DNA of 64,000 bases from the NCBI GenBank assembly GCA_018436725.1, contig JAHDKT010000067.1, positions 49,452-113,451 on the forward strand. The letters are read 5' to 3'. Below the pieces are notes generated by a model. That model worked only from the letters and a program-made list of their open reading frames with translations, had not been told where the DNA came from and ran no database searches. Position 1 is the first letter of the stretch; each line of letters starts with the position of its first letter. The stretch comes from Synergistaceae bacterium (GTDB lineage: Bacteria > Synergistota > Synergistia > Synergistales > Aminobacteriaceae). Positions 1 through 8,075 of the stretch are shown piece after piece. The position numbers and the translations under genes were made by a program.

Positions 1-636
1 TTTCTGTCCCTCTCCCTCTCGATACTCCGCGGAGACGCCCAACAGGCCGAGATGCATGCGCGCGAACTCCTCGACTCTGAAACAACCCCGCTCGACGTCG
101 TAAACAAAGGGGTGATCCCCGCACTTGAGGAGGTCGGGAAACGCTACGACAACGGATCGTTCTTCCTCCCCCAGCTTATCTCGTCGGCGGAGACGGCACA
201 GAGCGTCTGCGAACTCGCCATGGAACTTGTCGATCGCTCGGGGGGTGTCTCGTCGAAGGGCAGAGTGCTCCTTGCAACAGTTGAGGGCGACCTGCACGAC
301 CTGGGGAAGAACGTCGTCGGCACGGTGCTGAAGAGCCACGGCTTCACCGTGGTCGACCTGGGCAAGGACGTTCCCTCTTCGCGTATTCTTGAAGAGGCCG
401 AGAAGGGAGCGTTCGATTTTGTAGGACTCTCCGCGCTGATGACCTCGACGATGAAGAGAATGGCGGAGACGACGGCCGAGCTTGTTCGCCGGCTTCCGGG
501 CATCTTCGTCATCGTCGGCGGGGCATCCGTGAGCGAGGACTTCGCCCGGACCATCGGCGCGCACGGCTACGCCCCCGACGCGGTGAGTTCGGTCCGGCTC
601 GTCGAGTCGCTCCTGGCAAGCCGAAAAACTGAGTAA
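1..636 (+). CDS. metH: Methionine synthase (MetH-type) cobalamin-binding C-terminus, 5' truncated by window edge
   Basis: The reading frame is open from base 1, so the gene starts outside the window. The visible part is a cobalamin cap segment (LRGDAQQAEMHARELL, then IPALEEVGKRYDNG and FLPQLISSAETAQ) followed by a B12-binding Rossmann domain. That domain has the DLHDLGKN motif, which carries the D-x-H-x-x-G cobalt-ligand histidine, the SAL loop and the IVGGASV turn. The protein ends straight after this domain, with no room for the S-adenosylmethionine reactivation domain of E. coli MetH. metF follows 19 bases after the stop, so the pair would make methyl-THF and pass the methyl group to homocysteine. 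A separate corrinoid protein of a methyltransferase system is the main alternative. Confidence 0.8.
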   Translation, partial: FLSLSLSILRGDAQQAEMHARELLDSETTPLDVVNKGVIPALEEVGKRYDNGSFFLPQLISSAETAQSVCELAMELVDRSGGVSSKGRVLLATVEGDLHDLGKNVVGTVLKSHGFTVVDLGKDVPSSRILEEAEKGAFDFVGLSALMTSTMKRMAETTAELVRRLPGIFVIVGGASVSEDFARTIGAHGYAPDAVSSVRLVESLLASRKTE

Positions 637-655
637 AAAAGGAGGTATGCACATA

Positions 656-1546
656 ATGCTCATCCGTGATCTTCTCTCCCGAACGCGTCCGGCGATCTCC
701 TTCGAAATATTTCCTCCGAAACCGGAGACGCCGATAGAGACAGTATTCACGACCGTGGCCGGGTTGAAGGAACTCTCTCCGGATTTCATCAGCGTCACCT
801 ACGGCGCGGGAGGAAGCAGCCGCGACCGTACCGTCGAAATAGCCTCCGCGGTGCAGAACCGCTGGGGGCTTGTCGCCCTGGCCCATCTCACCTGCATGGG
901 ATCGTCTCCCGCGGAGGTGGAAAAAGTCATGGAGGATCTTGAAGGGGAGGGCGTCTGCAACGTCCTCGCCATGCGGGGCGACCCCCGTCCCGAAGGCGGG
1001 GAGAGTCACTTCCATCACGCTTCCGATCTCATCCGCCACATCCGGCGCGGTCACTTCCGCGACTTCTCCCTCGGCGCGGCCGCCTACCCGGAGGGGCACC
1101 CGGAATCCGCTTCCCCCGAGGAGGACCTCGTCCATCTGAAAGAAAAGGTCGACGCGGGCGCCGACTTTCTGATCACGCAGCTCTTCTTCGACAACGAAAT
1201 CTTCTTCAGATTCATGGAGAGGATACGCTCCATGGGAATCGCCGTTCCGGTAATGGCGGGAATCATGCCGGTGCTCAACGCCCGTCAGATCGGCAGGATC
1301 GTCTCACTCTGCGGCGCGTCGATCCCCCCCCGCTTCGCCCGCATCATGTCGAGGTACGAACAGACGCCCGAGGCCCTCGCCGAGGCCGGAATGGCCTACG
1401 CGACCGAGCAGATCATCGACCTGCTCTCCTGGGGCGCCGACGGCATCCACCTCTACACGATGAACCGCCCCGACGTGGCGAAGCGCATCATGGAGAGCAT
1501 CTCCACGGTGCGCCGGACGCTCAACGGAGGTTCTCCGGGGAACTGA
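656..1546 (+). CDS. metF: 5,10-methylenetetrahydrofolate reductase
   Basis: This is a 296-residue TIM-barrel flavoprotein that reduces methylene-THF to methyl-THF for methionine synthesis. Family features are the N-terminal ISFEIFPPK, the SVTYGAGGSSRD loop, HLTCMG, NVLAMRGD, GAAAYPEGHPES, FLITQLFFDN and the C-terminal GIHLYTMNRP. I chose the ATG at 656 because the GGAGGT at 641-646 lies 9 bases upstream. The in-frame ATG at 647 abuts that Shine-Dalgarno and would have no spacing. It follows the metH-like gene directly and is probably co-transcribed with it. Confidence 0.93.
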   Translation: MLIRDLLSRTRPAISFEIFPPKPETPIETVFTTVAGLKELSPDFISVTYGAGGSSRDRTVEIASAVQNRWGLVALAHLTCMGSSPAEVEKVMEDLEGEGVCNVLAMRGDPRPEGGESHFHHASDLIRHIRRGHFRDFSLGAAAYPEGHPESASPEEDLVHLKEKVDAGADFLITQLFFDNEIFFRFMERIRSMGIAVPVMAGIMPVLNARQIGRIVSLCGASIPPRFARIMSRYEQTPEALAEAGMAYATEQIIDLLSWGADGIHLYTMNRPDVAKRIMESISTVRRTLNGGSPGN

Positions 1547-1597
1547 CGAATCCGTTGCTACAGCAACAATAGGTAAAACGGCATGAAATGGACAGCG

Positions 1598-1651
1598 AAG
1601 CGGAGGGGGCGACTCCGAGGACTGCCTCCCCCGTGATCGCTCCCTCCGCTT
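1598..1651. terminator. Stem-loop between convergent metF and livF
   Basis: AAGCGGAGGG at 1598-1607 pairs perfectly with CCCTCCGCTT at 1642-1651, and the G/C-rich loop can pair further. The hairpin lies between two convergent genes and could serve both. There is no clear T-run on either side, so this is a tentative terminator. Confidence 0.35.
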
Positions 1652-1730
1652 GAAATACCGGCGCTTCCGGCTGACGCGGACATCGGCGTTCCGGAGCTTG
1701 TCATATTCCGGAAAACACAAACCGTCCGGC

Positions 1731-2438
1731 TTATCCGCCGAGATACGCCTTCCGGATCTCCGGATCCCCGGCGAGTTCCCTTCCGGGACCGCTCTTCAGG
1801 AAGCGCCCCGCCTCCAGAATATACCCTCTGTCGCTGATCTCCAGCGCCTGCGTCGCGTTCTGCTCCACCAGCAGCACTGTCATGCCTTCGCTCCGTATCC
1901 TGAGAATGGTCTCCATCAGCGTCTCTACAAGAAGCGGGGCGAGGCCGAGCGACGGTTCGTCGAGAAGTAGAATTTTCGGCTTGCTCATCAAGGCCCTCGA
2001 AACGGCGAGCATCTGCTGTTCGCCTCCGGAGAGGGTTCCCGAACGCTGTTTCAGCCGCTGCTTGAGGATCGGGAAGAGCTGGAAGCAGCGCTCCATATCC
2101 TCTTCGACGCTCGCGTCCGTCTTTCTAAGGTACGCGCCCATGATCAGGTTCTCCGATACCGTAAGCGCGGAGAAGAGGCGACGACGTTCCGGAACGAGCG
2201 CAAGGCCTCGCGCGACGATTTCATGCGGTTTCGCCGGGAGGGGTTCGCCGAAGATTTCCACCGAGCCGCCGGAGCGTTCCACCACTCCGGCCAGCGTCCA
2301 CATGACGGTCGACTTCCCCGCGCCGTTCGAGCCGACGATCGAAACGATCTCCCGCTCTTCAAGGGAGAACGAAATTCCTTGAACGGCATGGATAGTTCCG
2401 TAATGGACGTTCAGATTTTCTACCCGCAGAGCGCTCAT
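1731..2438 (-). CDS. livF: Branched-chain amino acid ABC transporter ATP-binding protein LivF
   Basis: This 235-residue ATPase is one of the two nucleotide-binding subunits of a high-affinity branched-chain amino acid importer. It has Walker A GSNGAGKST, the LivF-typical ALVPERRRLFSALTVSENL stretch, signature LSGGEQQ, Walker B ILLLDEPSLGLAP and a switch histidine replaced by the usual LVEQN. The ATG overlaps the stop of livG by 4 bases (ATGA), so translation is coupled. It is the last gene of the livKHMGF operon. Confidence 0.93.
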   Translation of the reverse strand: MSALRVENLNVHYGTIHAVQGISFSLEEREIVSIVGSNGAGKSTVMWTLAGVVERSGGSVEIFGEPLPAKPHEIVARGLALVPERRRLFSALTVSENLIMGAYLRKTDASVEEDMERCFQLFPILKQRLKQRSGTLSGGEQQMLAVSRALMSKPKILLLDEPSLGLAPLLVETLMETILRIRSEGMTVLLVEQNATQALEISDRGYILEAGRFLKSGPGRELAGDPEIRKAYLGG

Positions 2439-3220
2439 CGTTTTTCTTTCCTCTCTCCTAAATATGCCTTCACCACTTCCGGATTGGCCCGTACGGCTTC
2501 GGGCGTTCCGGTCGCCAGCAGCGCGCCGAAGTTCATCACCACGATGGGCGAACAGATGTTCATCACGAGGTCCATGTGGTGCTCGATGAGGAGAATCGTC
2601 GCATCGAACTTTTCGCGCACCTCCGCGATAAGGTTCGCGAGACTGTGCGTCTCTTCCGGGTTCATTCCGGCCGCCGGTTCGTCGAGCAACAGAAGCGAAG
2701 GCTCCGTGGCGAGCGCGCGCGCGATTTCGAGCTTTCGCTGCAGACCGTACGGAAGCGTGCTCGCCTCGAAGGAAGCGTACGCGTCAAGTCCTAAAGCCGC
2801 CAGCAAAGAATGCGCCTTGTCGTGAAGCGCGCGTTCCATTCTGCGGACGGACGGCAGCCCGAGCATCGCGCCGAGGAAACTGCACCGCTCCCTCTGGAGC
2901 AGGGGTGTGAGTACGTTTTCAAGGCAGGTCCGCCGGTTGAAAAGACGTATATTCTGGAACGTCCTCGCGATCCCGTGCCGTACGATGGTATCCGGACGGC
3001 TGCCGCCGATCTCTTCTCCCCGGAAACGGATCGTACCCGAAGTCGGTTTGTACAACCCCGTGACGAGGTTGAAGACCGTCGTCTTCCCGGCGCCGTTCGG
3101 ACCGATGATTCCGGTGATCGAGCCCTCGCGCACGTCGATGGAGAAAGAGTCCACCGCGCGTATCCCACCGAAATCCTTGGTCAGGTCGGAAACGGAGAGC
3201 AACGTCTGCTCTTCCTTCAT
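2435..3220 (-). CDS. livG: Branched-chain amino acid ABC transporter ATP-binding protein LivG
   Basis: This 261-residue ATPase is the partner of LivF. It shows Walker A GPNGAGKTT, the LivG-specific ARTFQNIRLF, a signature region LPYGLQRKLEIARAL (LPYG replacing LSGG, as is normal in LivG), Walker B LLLLDEPAAGMNP and the switch HHMD. The open frame runs further upstream, but the ATG at 3220 overlaps the livM stop by 4 bases and gives the normal family N-terminus, so the longer form was rejected. Confidence 0.93.
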   Translation of the reverse strand: MKEEQTLLSVSDLTKDFGGIRAVDSFSIDVREGSITGIIGPNGAGKTTVFNLVTGLYKPTSGTIRFRGEEIGGSRPDTIVRHGIARTFQNIRLFNRRTCLENVLTPLLQRERCSFLGAMLGLPSVRRMERALHDKAHSLLAALGLDAYASFEASTLPYGLQRKLEIARALATEPSLLLLDEPAAGMNPEETHSLANLIAEVREKFDATILLIEHHMDLVMNICSPIVVMNFGALLATGTPEAVRANPEVVKAYLGERKEKR

Positions 3221-4080
3221 GAGCGTCGCCCTCCTTCGGCGCCGGATTTTCTCCGGAAGAATGTCGTGATCTCGGAGTACCCCATCAAGCCCTGCGGACG
3301 ATAGACCATGATGAGCACGAGGAGCAGCCCGTACGCCACAAGGCGCCACATCTGCGCCACTCTGAGCGCCTCCGGCAGAGCAATGAACACGAAAGAGGCG
3401 ATCAGCGGCCCCGAGATGCTCCCCATGCCTCCGGCGATCACCGCCGCGAGAAGCTGCGTCGACTGCACCAGCGTGAACATCTGCGGCTGGATGAAGGAGA
3501 GGAAGTGCGCGAGCAGCCCTCCCGAGAGGCCGCAGTAGACGGCGCTCACAACGAGGGAGAGCAGGCGGGTCCTGAAAAGCCTGACACCCGCCGTCTCGGC
3601 GGCGATCGGATCCTCACGGATAGCGATGCACGCCGCTCCCCAGCGGGAGCGAAGGAAGTTGCGGGCGACGAAGACTCCTCCGGCGAGACACGCGAAGACC
3701 ACAGGCAGCGTGGTGAAGCTGTCGATCCCCGGAAGTCCGCGGGCGCCGTTCGTGATTTCAAGGTTCTCCAGGAGCACCCGGAGGGCTTCGCCGAAACCGA
3801 GCACGGCGATGGCGAAATAGTCGCTACGCAACTTCGCCCTGAGCGTCGGCACCCCGATGATCAGGCTGACGATTCCGGCCGCCGCCGCTCCCGCAGCGAG
3901 CGCCAGATAGTAGTCGACGTAATAGTAGTACGTGAGGATGGCGGAGGTGTACGCGCCGACGGCGACGAAGGCGGCGTGCCCCAGCGAGAAGAGGCCGGTG
4001 AACCCGGTGAAGATGGAAAGTCCGAGCACGGCGATCATATTGATCCCTGAAAGAATGACGATGGAAAGAATATAGTCCAT
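3217..4080 (-). CDS. livM: Branched-chain amino acid ABC transporter permease LivM
   Basis: A 287-residue inner-membrane permease with about eight hydrophobic segments. It contains the LivM/LivH loop motif (GFGEALRVLLENLEITNGARG region), the EAA-like segment with AIREDPIAAETAGV, and the C-terminal GPLIASFVF and YRPQGLMG. I chose the ATG at 4080 (MDYILSIVILSG). An open frame extends upstream to 4995 but carries no family sequence and overlaps livH. The start lies 2 bases after the livH stop. Confidence 0.92.
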   Translation of the reverse strand: MDYILSIVILSGINMIAVLGLSIFTGFTGLFSLGHAAFVAVGAYTSAILTYYYYVDYYLALAAGAAAAGIVSLIIGVPTLRAKLRSDYFAIAVLGFGEALRVLLENLEITNGARGLPGIDSFTTLPVVFACLAGGVFVARNFLRSRWGAACIAIREDPIAAETAGVRLFRTRLLSLVVSAVYCGLSGGLLAHFLSFIQPQMFTLVQSTQLLAAVIAGGMGSISGPLIASFVFIALPEALRVAQMWRLVAYGLLLVLIMVYRPQGLMGYSEITTFFRRKSGAEGGRRS

Positions 4081-4082
4081 GG

Positions 4083-4955
4083 CTAGACCTTCTCCTCTCC
4101 GTCGCGCCCGAGCAGGCCGTTGGGACGCAGCACCAGGAACGCGATCAGCAGCGTGAAGCTGAAGACGTCGCGCAACACGCTGGATACGTACGTCGAGACG
4201 AACGTCTCGACAACGCCGAGGATGAGTCCGCCGGCGAGCGCTCCGGGGAGGCTGCCGAGGCCGCCGATCACGGCGGCGATGTACGCTTTGTTGGTCACCC
4301 ACCCCATGGTCGGGTAGACGAGATACTTTATTCCGAGAAAGACTCCCGCCACTCCCGCGAACGCTCCGGCAAGAAGAAAGACGATGGCGATGAGCCTGTC
4401 CAGGTCCACTCCCATCAGGGAGCACATTGTCATGTCGGAGACGCCCGCGCGGATTGCGATGCCCGTCCGCGTGCGGCCGATGAAGAGGTGCAGCCCCAGG
4501 ATGGCGGCAAGCGCGAAGAGAAACGCCCCCATGTCGAGAAGGCTGACGCTGCTCCCCCGCAGGTTGATGATCTGCCGCCCGAAGAACTCGGGAAAGGCGT
4601 AGAAACGGGAGCCGATGGTCGCGTACACCATATTCTCTAAAAAGACGGCGCACCCCATCGCGCTGATCATCAGGTAGAGCGAGGGGGCCTTCCTCCGCCG
4701 GAGACTGGAGTAGGCGAGGCGCTCGTTGAGCACCGCGATGATGCCCGCTCCGACCACGCTCCCCGCGATCACAAGTCCCAACCCCAGGCTGAACTTCGTC
4801 GCCAGAGCAAGTCCCACGTACGCCCCGAGCATGATCACCGCTCCGTGGGCGAAATTGCTGAAATTCAACACGCTGAAGACGAGGGAATACCCCACAGCCA
4901 TCAGGGCGTAGATGCCTCCGATCGAGAGGCCGGTAATCAACGTTTGAAGAAACAC
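4083..4955 (-). CDS. livH: Branched-chain amino acid ABC transporter permease LivH
   Basis: A 290-residue membrane permease that pairs with LivM. Typical features are the N-terminal LITGLSIGGIYALMAVGYSLVFSVLNFSNFAHG-type segment, RTRTGIAIRA before the cytoplasmic coupling loop, and the C-terminal LVLRPNGLLG. The start codon is GTG at 4955. An AAAGGA lies about 11 bases upstream. A strong hairpin in the 160-base gap behind livK separates the highly needed binding protein from the membrane genes. Confidence 0.92.
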   Translation of the reverse strand: MFLQTLITGLSIGGIYALMAVGYSLVFSVLNFSNFAHGAVIMLGAYVGLALATKFSLGLGLVIAGSVVGAGIIAVLNERLAYSSLRRRKAPSLYLMISAMGCAVFLENMVYATIGSRFYAFPEFFGRQIINLRGSSVSLLDMGAFLFALAAILGLHLFIGRTRTGIAIRAGVSDMTMCSLMGVDLDRLIAIVFLLAGAFAGVAGVFLGIKYLVYPTMGWVTNKAYIAAVIGGLGSLPGALAGGLILGVVETFVSTYVSSVLRDVFSFTLLIAFLVLRPNGLLGRDGEEKV

Positions 4956-5026
4956 TCCGGCTCACACATCCTTTGAGCATATTGGGGAAGAACACTGAAT
5001 CCGCGGAGTCCCCGGGCCTCCGGAAG

Positions 5027-5055
5027 AAGGGCGCGGGAGAATTTCCCGCACCCTT
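5027..5055 (-). terminator. Intercistronic stem-loop livK-livH
   Basis: AAGGGCGCGGGA (5027-5038) and TCCCGCACCCTT (5044-5055) form a 12-bp stem with one G-T wobble on the transcribed (-) strand and a 5-base loop. No T-run follows. It is therefore more likely a partial terminator or RNA-stabilising hairpin that raises LivK over the permease genes than a full stop. Confidence 0.6.
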
Positions 5056-5115
5056 CGCTTTCGATACGACGATCGGAGAACGTACTCCGCAGGCTCCCGA
5101 AAAAACAGACTGCGG

Positions 5116-6273
5116 TTAATCGTCTACGGAGACGTACTTCTTGACGAATTTGAAGGTCTTGCCCGCCACATCCACCTGCTGGATGACCGCCGGCTTGTCG
5201 AGCGGATTATGGTCCTCCGCGCTGACGGTGAGCACGCCGCTGGTTACTTTCAGATCCTTGATGGTCGCCAGGGCGGACGCGAGCGCCTCGCCGTCGGCGC
5301 TCCCCGCCCTGGTCAGGGCGTCGACGATCATCAACAGCGCATCCTGCGCCATGACCGGATTCGGCAGAACGGGCTCCTCGCCGAACGCGGCTTTATACTC
5401 GGCGACGAAATCCTGAATATCGGGGTCGGCCAGGTCCGTCAGGTTGACGAAGTATCCGCCGTCGATGGCGCTGCCGCCCAACTCGATGAGGTCGGGGCTG
5501 CCCCAGTTGTCGGTGCCCAGAAGAACCGCGTTGATCCCAAGGTCGCGCGCCTGCTTCGCCGCCATTGCGGCTTCCTTCTGGCTGGTCGGGATGAAGATGA
5601 CGTCGGGAGCGAGGTCCTTCATCTTTCCGAGCTGCGCCCGGTAGTCAAGCTCCTCGGTGCGGAAGGCTTCCTTGGCGACGATCTCGCCGCCCTTGGCCGT
5701 GAAGGCCTCCTCGAAGTAGCGGGCCAACCACTGGCCGTAGTCGGAACCCACGTCATAGAGAATGGCGCCCTTCTTCGCGCCGAGATCGGTCACCGCGAAA
5801 CGGGCCGCCACGGTCCCCTGGAAGGGGTCGATGAAGCAAGGGCGGAAGGCGAAGGGGCGGACCTTGTTCGAGCGCTGGTCGATGGTGACATAGGGGTTGG
5901 TCGCAGTCGTCACGACCATGGGGATCTTCGCCCTCTCGAAGACGGGAGCGGACGCAATGGAGTTGCCGCTCTGCGCCGGCCCGATCACGGCAACGACGCC
6001 GTCCGAGACAAGGCGCCGGGCCACGTTGACCGCTTCGACGCCGTCGTTCCGGTTGTCGTACCGTACGAACTCGATCTGTTTGCCGAGAACGCCGCCGGCT
6101 TCGTTGATCTTCTTCGCCAGCATGTCGAGCGCCCTGGCCTCCGACTGCCCCCACATGGACGCGCCTCCCGTGAGGGAGACCGTATGGCCTATCTTGATCA
6201 CGTCGGCAGCGAACGCCGATCCGGCAAAGACGAGCAGAAGCAGTACTCCAAACAACGCAAGATTCTTTTTCAT
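5116..6273 (-). CDS. livK: Branched-chain amino acid ABC transporter substrate-binding protein LivK
   Basis: A 385-residue periplasmic binding protein of the peripla_BP_6 / Leu-Ile-Val family. The signal peptide MKKNLALFGVLLLLVFAGSAFA is followed by the mature start ADVIKIGHTVSLTGG. IGPAQSGNSIASAPVFERAKIPMV and YDVGSDYGQWLA are family landmarks. I chose ATG 6273 because it starts the signal peptide and has AGGAGGTAGA 7 bases upstream (6281-6290). The open frame continues to 6393 but codes no signal sequence. It is the first gene of livKHMGF, so the importer probably feeds amino-acid fermentation. Confidence 0.93.
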   Translation of the reverse strand: MKKNLALFGVLLLLVFAGSAFAADVIKIGHTVSLTGGASMWGQSEARALDMLAKKINEAGGVLGKQIEFVRYDNRNDGVEAVNVARRLVSDGVVAVIGPAQSGNSIASAPVFERAKIPMVVTTATNPYVTIDQRSNKVRPFAFRPCFIDPFQGTVAARFAVTDLGAKKGAILYDVGSDYGQWLARYFEEAFTAKGGEIVAKEAFRTEELDYRAQLGKMKDLAPDVIFIPTSQKEAAMAAKQARDLGINAVLLGTDNWGSPDLIELGGSAIDGGYFVNLTDLADPDIQDFVAEYKAAFGEEPVLPNPVMAQDALLMIVDALTRAGSADGEALASALATIKDLKVTSGVLTVSAEDHNPLDKPAVIQQVDVAGKTFKFVKKYVSVDD

Positions 6274-6311
6274 ATCTTTTTCTACCTCCTTGTGATGTGT
6301 TTCGTGTTTCG

Positions 6312-6332
6312 CCGCGCGGATCACCCGCGCGG
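6312..6332 (-). other. Stem-loop in the lysA-livK gap
   Basis: Two copies of the self-complementary CCGCGCGG (6312-6319 and 6325-6332) are separated by 5 bases and form an 8-bp all-G/C stem. It lies between the lysA stop and livK, in the livK 5' leader. It has no T-run, so its role (lysA 3' end or leader structure) is open. Confidence 0.4.
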
Positions 6333-6400
6333 AGCCCGTTTCACGGATTCCGCCTTTCCCCGCACCTTTCGCAACGTCCTTCTCCGGCCTCACCTCCGTG

Positions 6401-6429
6401 CGTATAATTAAGAACCTGTTCTATCGCAA
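6401..6429 (-). promoter_or_regulatory. Candidate promoter for livKHMGF
   Basis: Read on the (-) strand, TTGCGA (6424-6429), 17 bases, then TATACG (6401-6406). Each box matches 4 of 6 consensus bases with ideal spacing. It overlaps the end of lysA and would give a leader of about 120 bases before livK. Confidence 0.4.
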
Positions 6430-7728
6430 ATGATCCGGCAGCACCTCTCCGCGGAGAAGGTCCTCGTAGCTCTGCCGGGCGACGATCACGTCCGCCTTCC
6501 CCTCGCTCACCAGCACGACGGCGGGACGCGGAAGACGGTTGTAGTTGCTCGCCATAGAGAAGGTGTACGCGCCGGTATTGAGCACGGCGAGCGGATCCCC
6601 CCGCTCCAGCGGCGGCGTCTTGAGGTTTTCGATGAGAATGTCGCCCGACTCGCAGCACCTTCCCGCCACGGTTACCGTAGCCGTGGCCTCCTGGTCCATT
6701 TTCCCGGCGGCGACTGCCCAGTACTTCGCCCCGTAGAGAGATGGCCTGGGGTTGTCCGTCATTCCGCCGTCGACGCTCGCATAGGTCACAATGCCGTCGA
6801 TGGTTTTCATCGCCTGGACCGTGTAAAGCGTAATCCCCGCCTCGGAGACGATCCAGCGGCCGGGTTCGATGATCACCCGCGGACGGGGGATCCCCGCCGT
6901 GCGGCATTTTTCTTCGAGGGCGCGCATCATCGCGTCCGTGAAGGAGTCGATACGGGGCGTCTCCCCATCGGGGGCGAACTCTACGCCGTACCCGCCGCCC
7001 ATGTTCAGCTCCTCGGTGACGAACCCGAGTTCCCGCTTGAAACCGGCCATTGTCTGCGTCATGATCTCGACAGCCATGACGTGCGACGTGTTCTCGAAGA
7101 TCTGCGATCCTATATGGAAATGGAACCCTTTGAGCCGAAGGCGCTCCGAGGCGCACGCACGGCGGACGGCTTCCTTCAGGGAATCGCCGGCAAGAGGAAA
7201 TCCGAATTTGGAACCGGTATGCCCCGTCAGGATATACTTATGCGTATGCGCGTCCACTCCCGGCGTCACCCGAAAGAGGATCGCAGGTTGTTTTCCGGCC
7301 GCCGCCGCCTCTTCTTCGAGCGTTTCAAGCTCGCTCATGCCGTCGACGACAATCCGGCCCACTCCCGAGGAGAGAGCGAAACGAAGCTCCTCCTTTGTCT
7401 TGCCGTTGCCGTGGAAAAACGTATTCTCCGGCGGGAACCCGGCGGCAAGGGCTGTGTACAGCTCTCCTCCGGAGACAAGGTCGAGCCCCAGCCCCTCGGA
7501 CTGGACTATTTTGCACATGGCAAGAGGCAGAAAGGCTTTGCCCGCATACACCGCAAAGACGTTTTCCCAGCGGTTCAGAAACGTCGATCTCACTGCCCTG
7601 CAGCGTTCTCTGATCTTCTCCTCCGAGAGGACGTAGAGCGGCGTGCCGAATCGCCCGGCAAGTTCCACCGTGTCCCAGCCGCCGAAAAGAAAATGCCCTT
7701 TTTCATTGATGTGCTCCCTCTTGCTCAC
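6421..7728 (-). CDS. lysA: Diaminopimelate decarboxylase
   Basis: A 435-residue PLP-dependent fold-III decarboxylase that converts meso-diaminopimelate to lysine, the last step of lysine synthesis. Landmarks are FGTPLYVLSEEKIRERC, VYAGKAF (PLP lysine), GLGLDLVSGGELYTAL, FHGNGKTKEEL, GFHFHIGSQI, NMGGGYG, EPGRWIV, CCESGDI (active-site Cys) and the C-terminal GAYTFSMASNYNRLPRPA. The start is GTG at 7728, with AGAGGTG 8 bases upstream. The longer frame to 7818 runs into the T-box terminator and was rejected. It is preceded by a T-box leader and a consensus promoter. Confidence 0.94.
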   Translation of the reverse strand: MSKREHINEKGHFLFGGWDTVELAGRFGTPLYVLSEEKIRERCRAVRSTFLNRWENVFAVYAGKAFLPLAMCKIVQSEGLGLDLVSGGELYTALAAGFPPENTFFHGNGKTKEELRFALSSGVGRIVVDGMSELETLEEEAAAAGKQPAILFRVTPGVDAHTHKYILTGHTGSKFGFPLAGDSLKEAVRRACASERLRLKGFHFHIGSQIFENTSHVMAVEIMTQTMAGFKRELGFVTEELNMGGGYGVEFAPDGETPRIDSFTDAMMRALEEKCRTAGIPRPRVIIEPGRWIVSEAGITLYTVQAMKTIDGIVTYASVDGGMTDNPRPSLYGAKYWAVAAGKMDQEATATVTVAGRCCESGDILIENLKTPPLERGDPLAVLNTGAYTFSMASNYNRLPRPAVVLVSEGKADVIVARQSYEDLLRGEVLPDHLR

Positions 7729-7761
7729 AGTATGCGCACCTCTTTCATCATCTCGCGCCCG

Positions 7762-8030
7762 AATATACAAAATGGCCCGTCCCAATGAAGGGACGAGCCA
7801 TATGTCTCGCGGTACCACCCTGCTTGGACGCTCTCCGCGTCCCGCTCTCGGCTCTGTGACGGGAGCCTCCCGAGGGCGTACTTCCGGTCGTGGACCGTTT
7901 CAGCCCCCGCTCCGCAGTCTTTGCGCCTTTTGTCCCTGCCGAAGAGACCTTTCAGCCCGCGAGTCTCTCTCTCTGGCGGCAACAGTGAACGAAGGCAATC
8001 TGCATCATCGCGTGTGCATTGTATGAGTTC
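7762..8030 (-). promoter_or_regulatory. T-box riboswitch leader of lysA
   Basis: The transcribed strand carries the hallmark T-box sequence AGGGTGGTACCGCG within 7805-7821. A rho-independent terminator follows: TGGCTCGTCCC / GGGACGGGCCA at 7773-7800, then TTTTGTATATT at 7762-7772. The upstream ~200 bases start with GATGATGCAG and contain an AGAGAGAGACT hairpin typical of Stem I. A GACAAAAGG segment on its 3' side could present AAA (Lys) as specifier, but I could not assign the specifier firmly. Uncharged tRNA would favour the antiterminator and allow lysA expression. Confidence 0.88.
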
Positions 8031-8035
8031 GTGAC

Positions 8036-8064
8036 ATTATAAACAGTACACAGGGAAACGTCAA
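8036..8064 (-). promoter_or_regulatory. Sigma-70-type promoter of the T-box/lysA transcript
   Basis: On the (-) strand, TTGACG (8059-8064), a 17-base spacer and a perfect TATAAT (8036-8041). Transcription would begin near 8030, at the 5' edge of the T-box leader. Confidence 0.8.
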
Positions 8065-8075
8065 CAGCAAAATTA

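Noticed and set aside
4081..4995. Upstream extension of the livM frame to 592 codons
   Set aside because: The extension overlaps livH in another frame and codes no family sequence; livM begins at the ATG at 4080.
6430..7788. 452-codon open frame on the (+) strand
   Set aside because: Antisense to lysA; composition is typical of a shadow frame.
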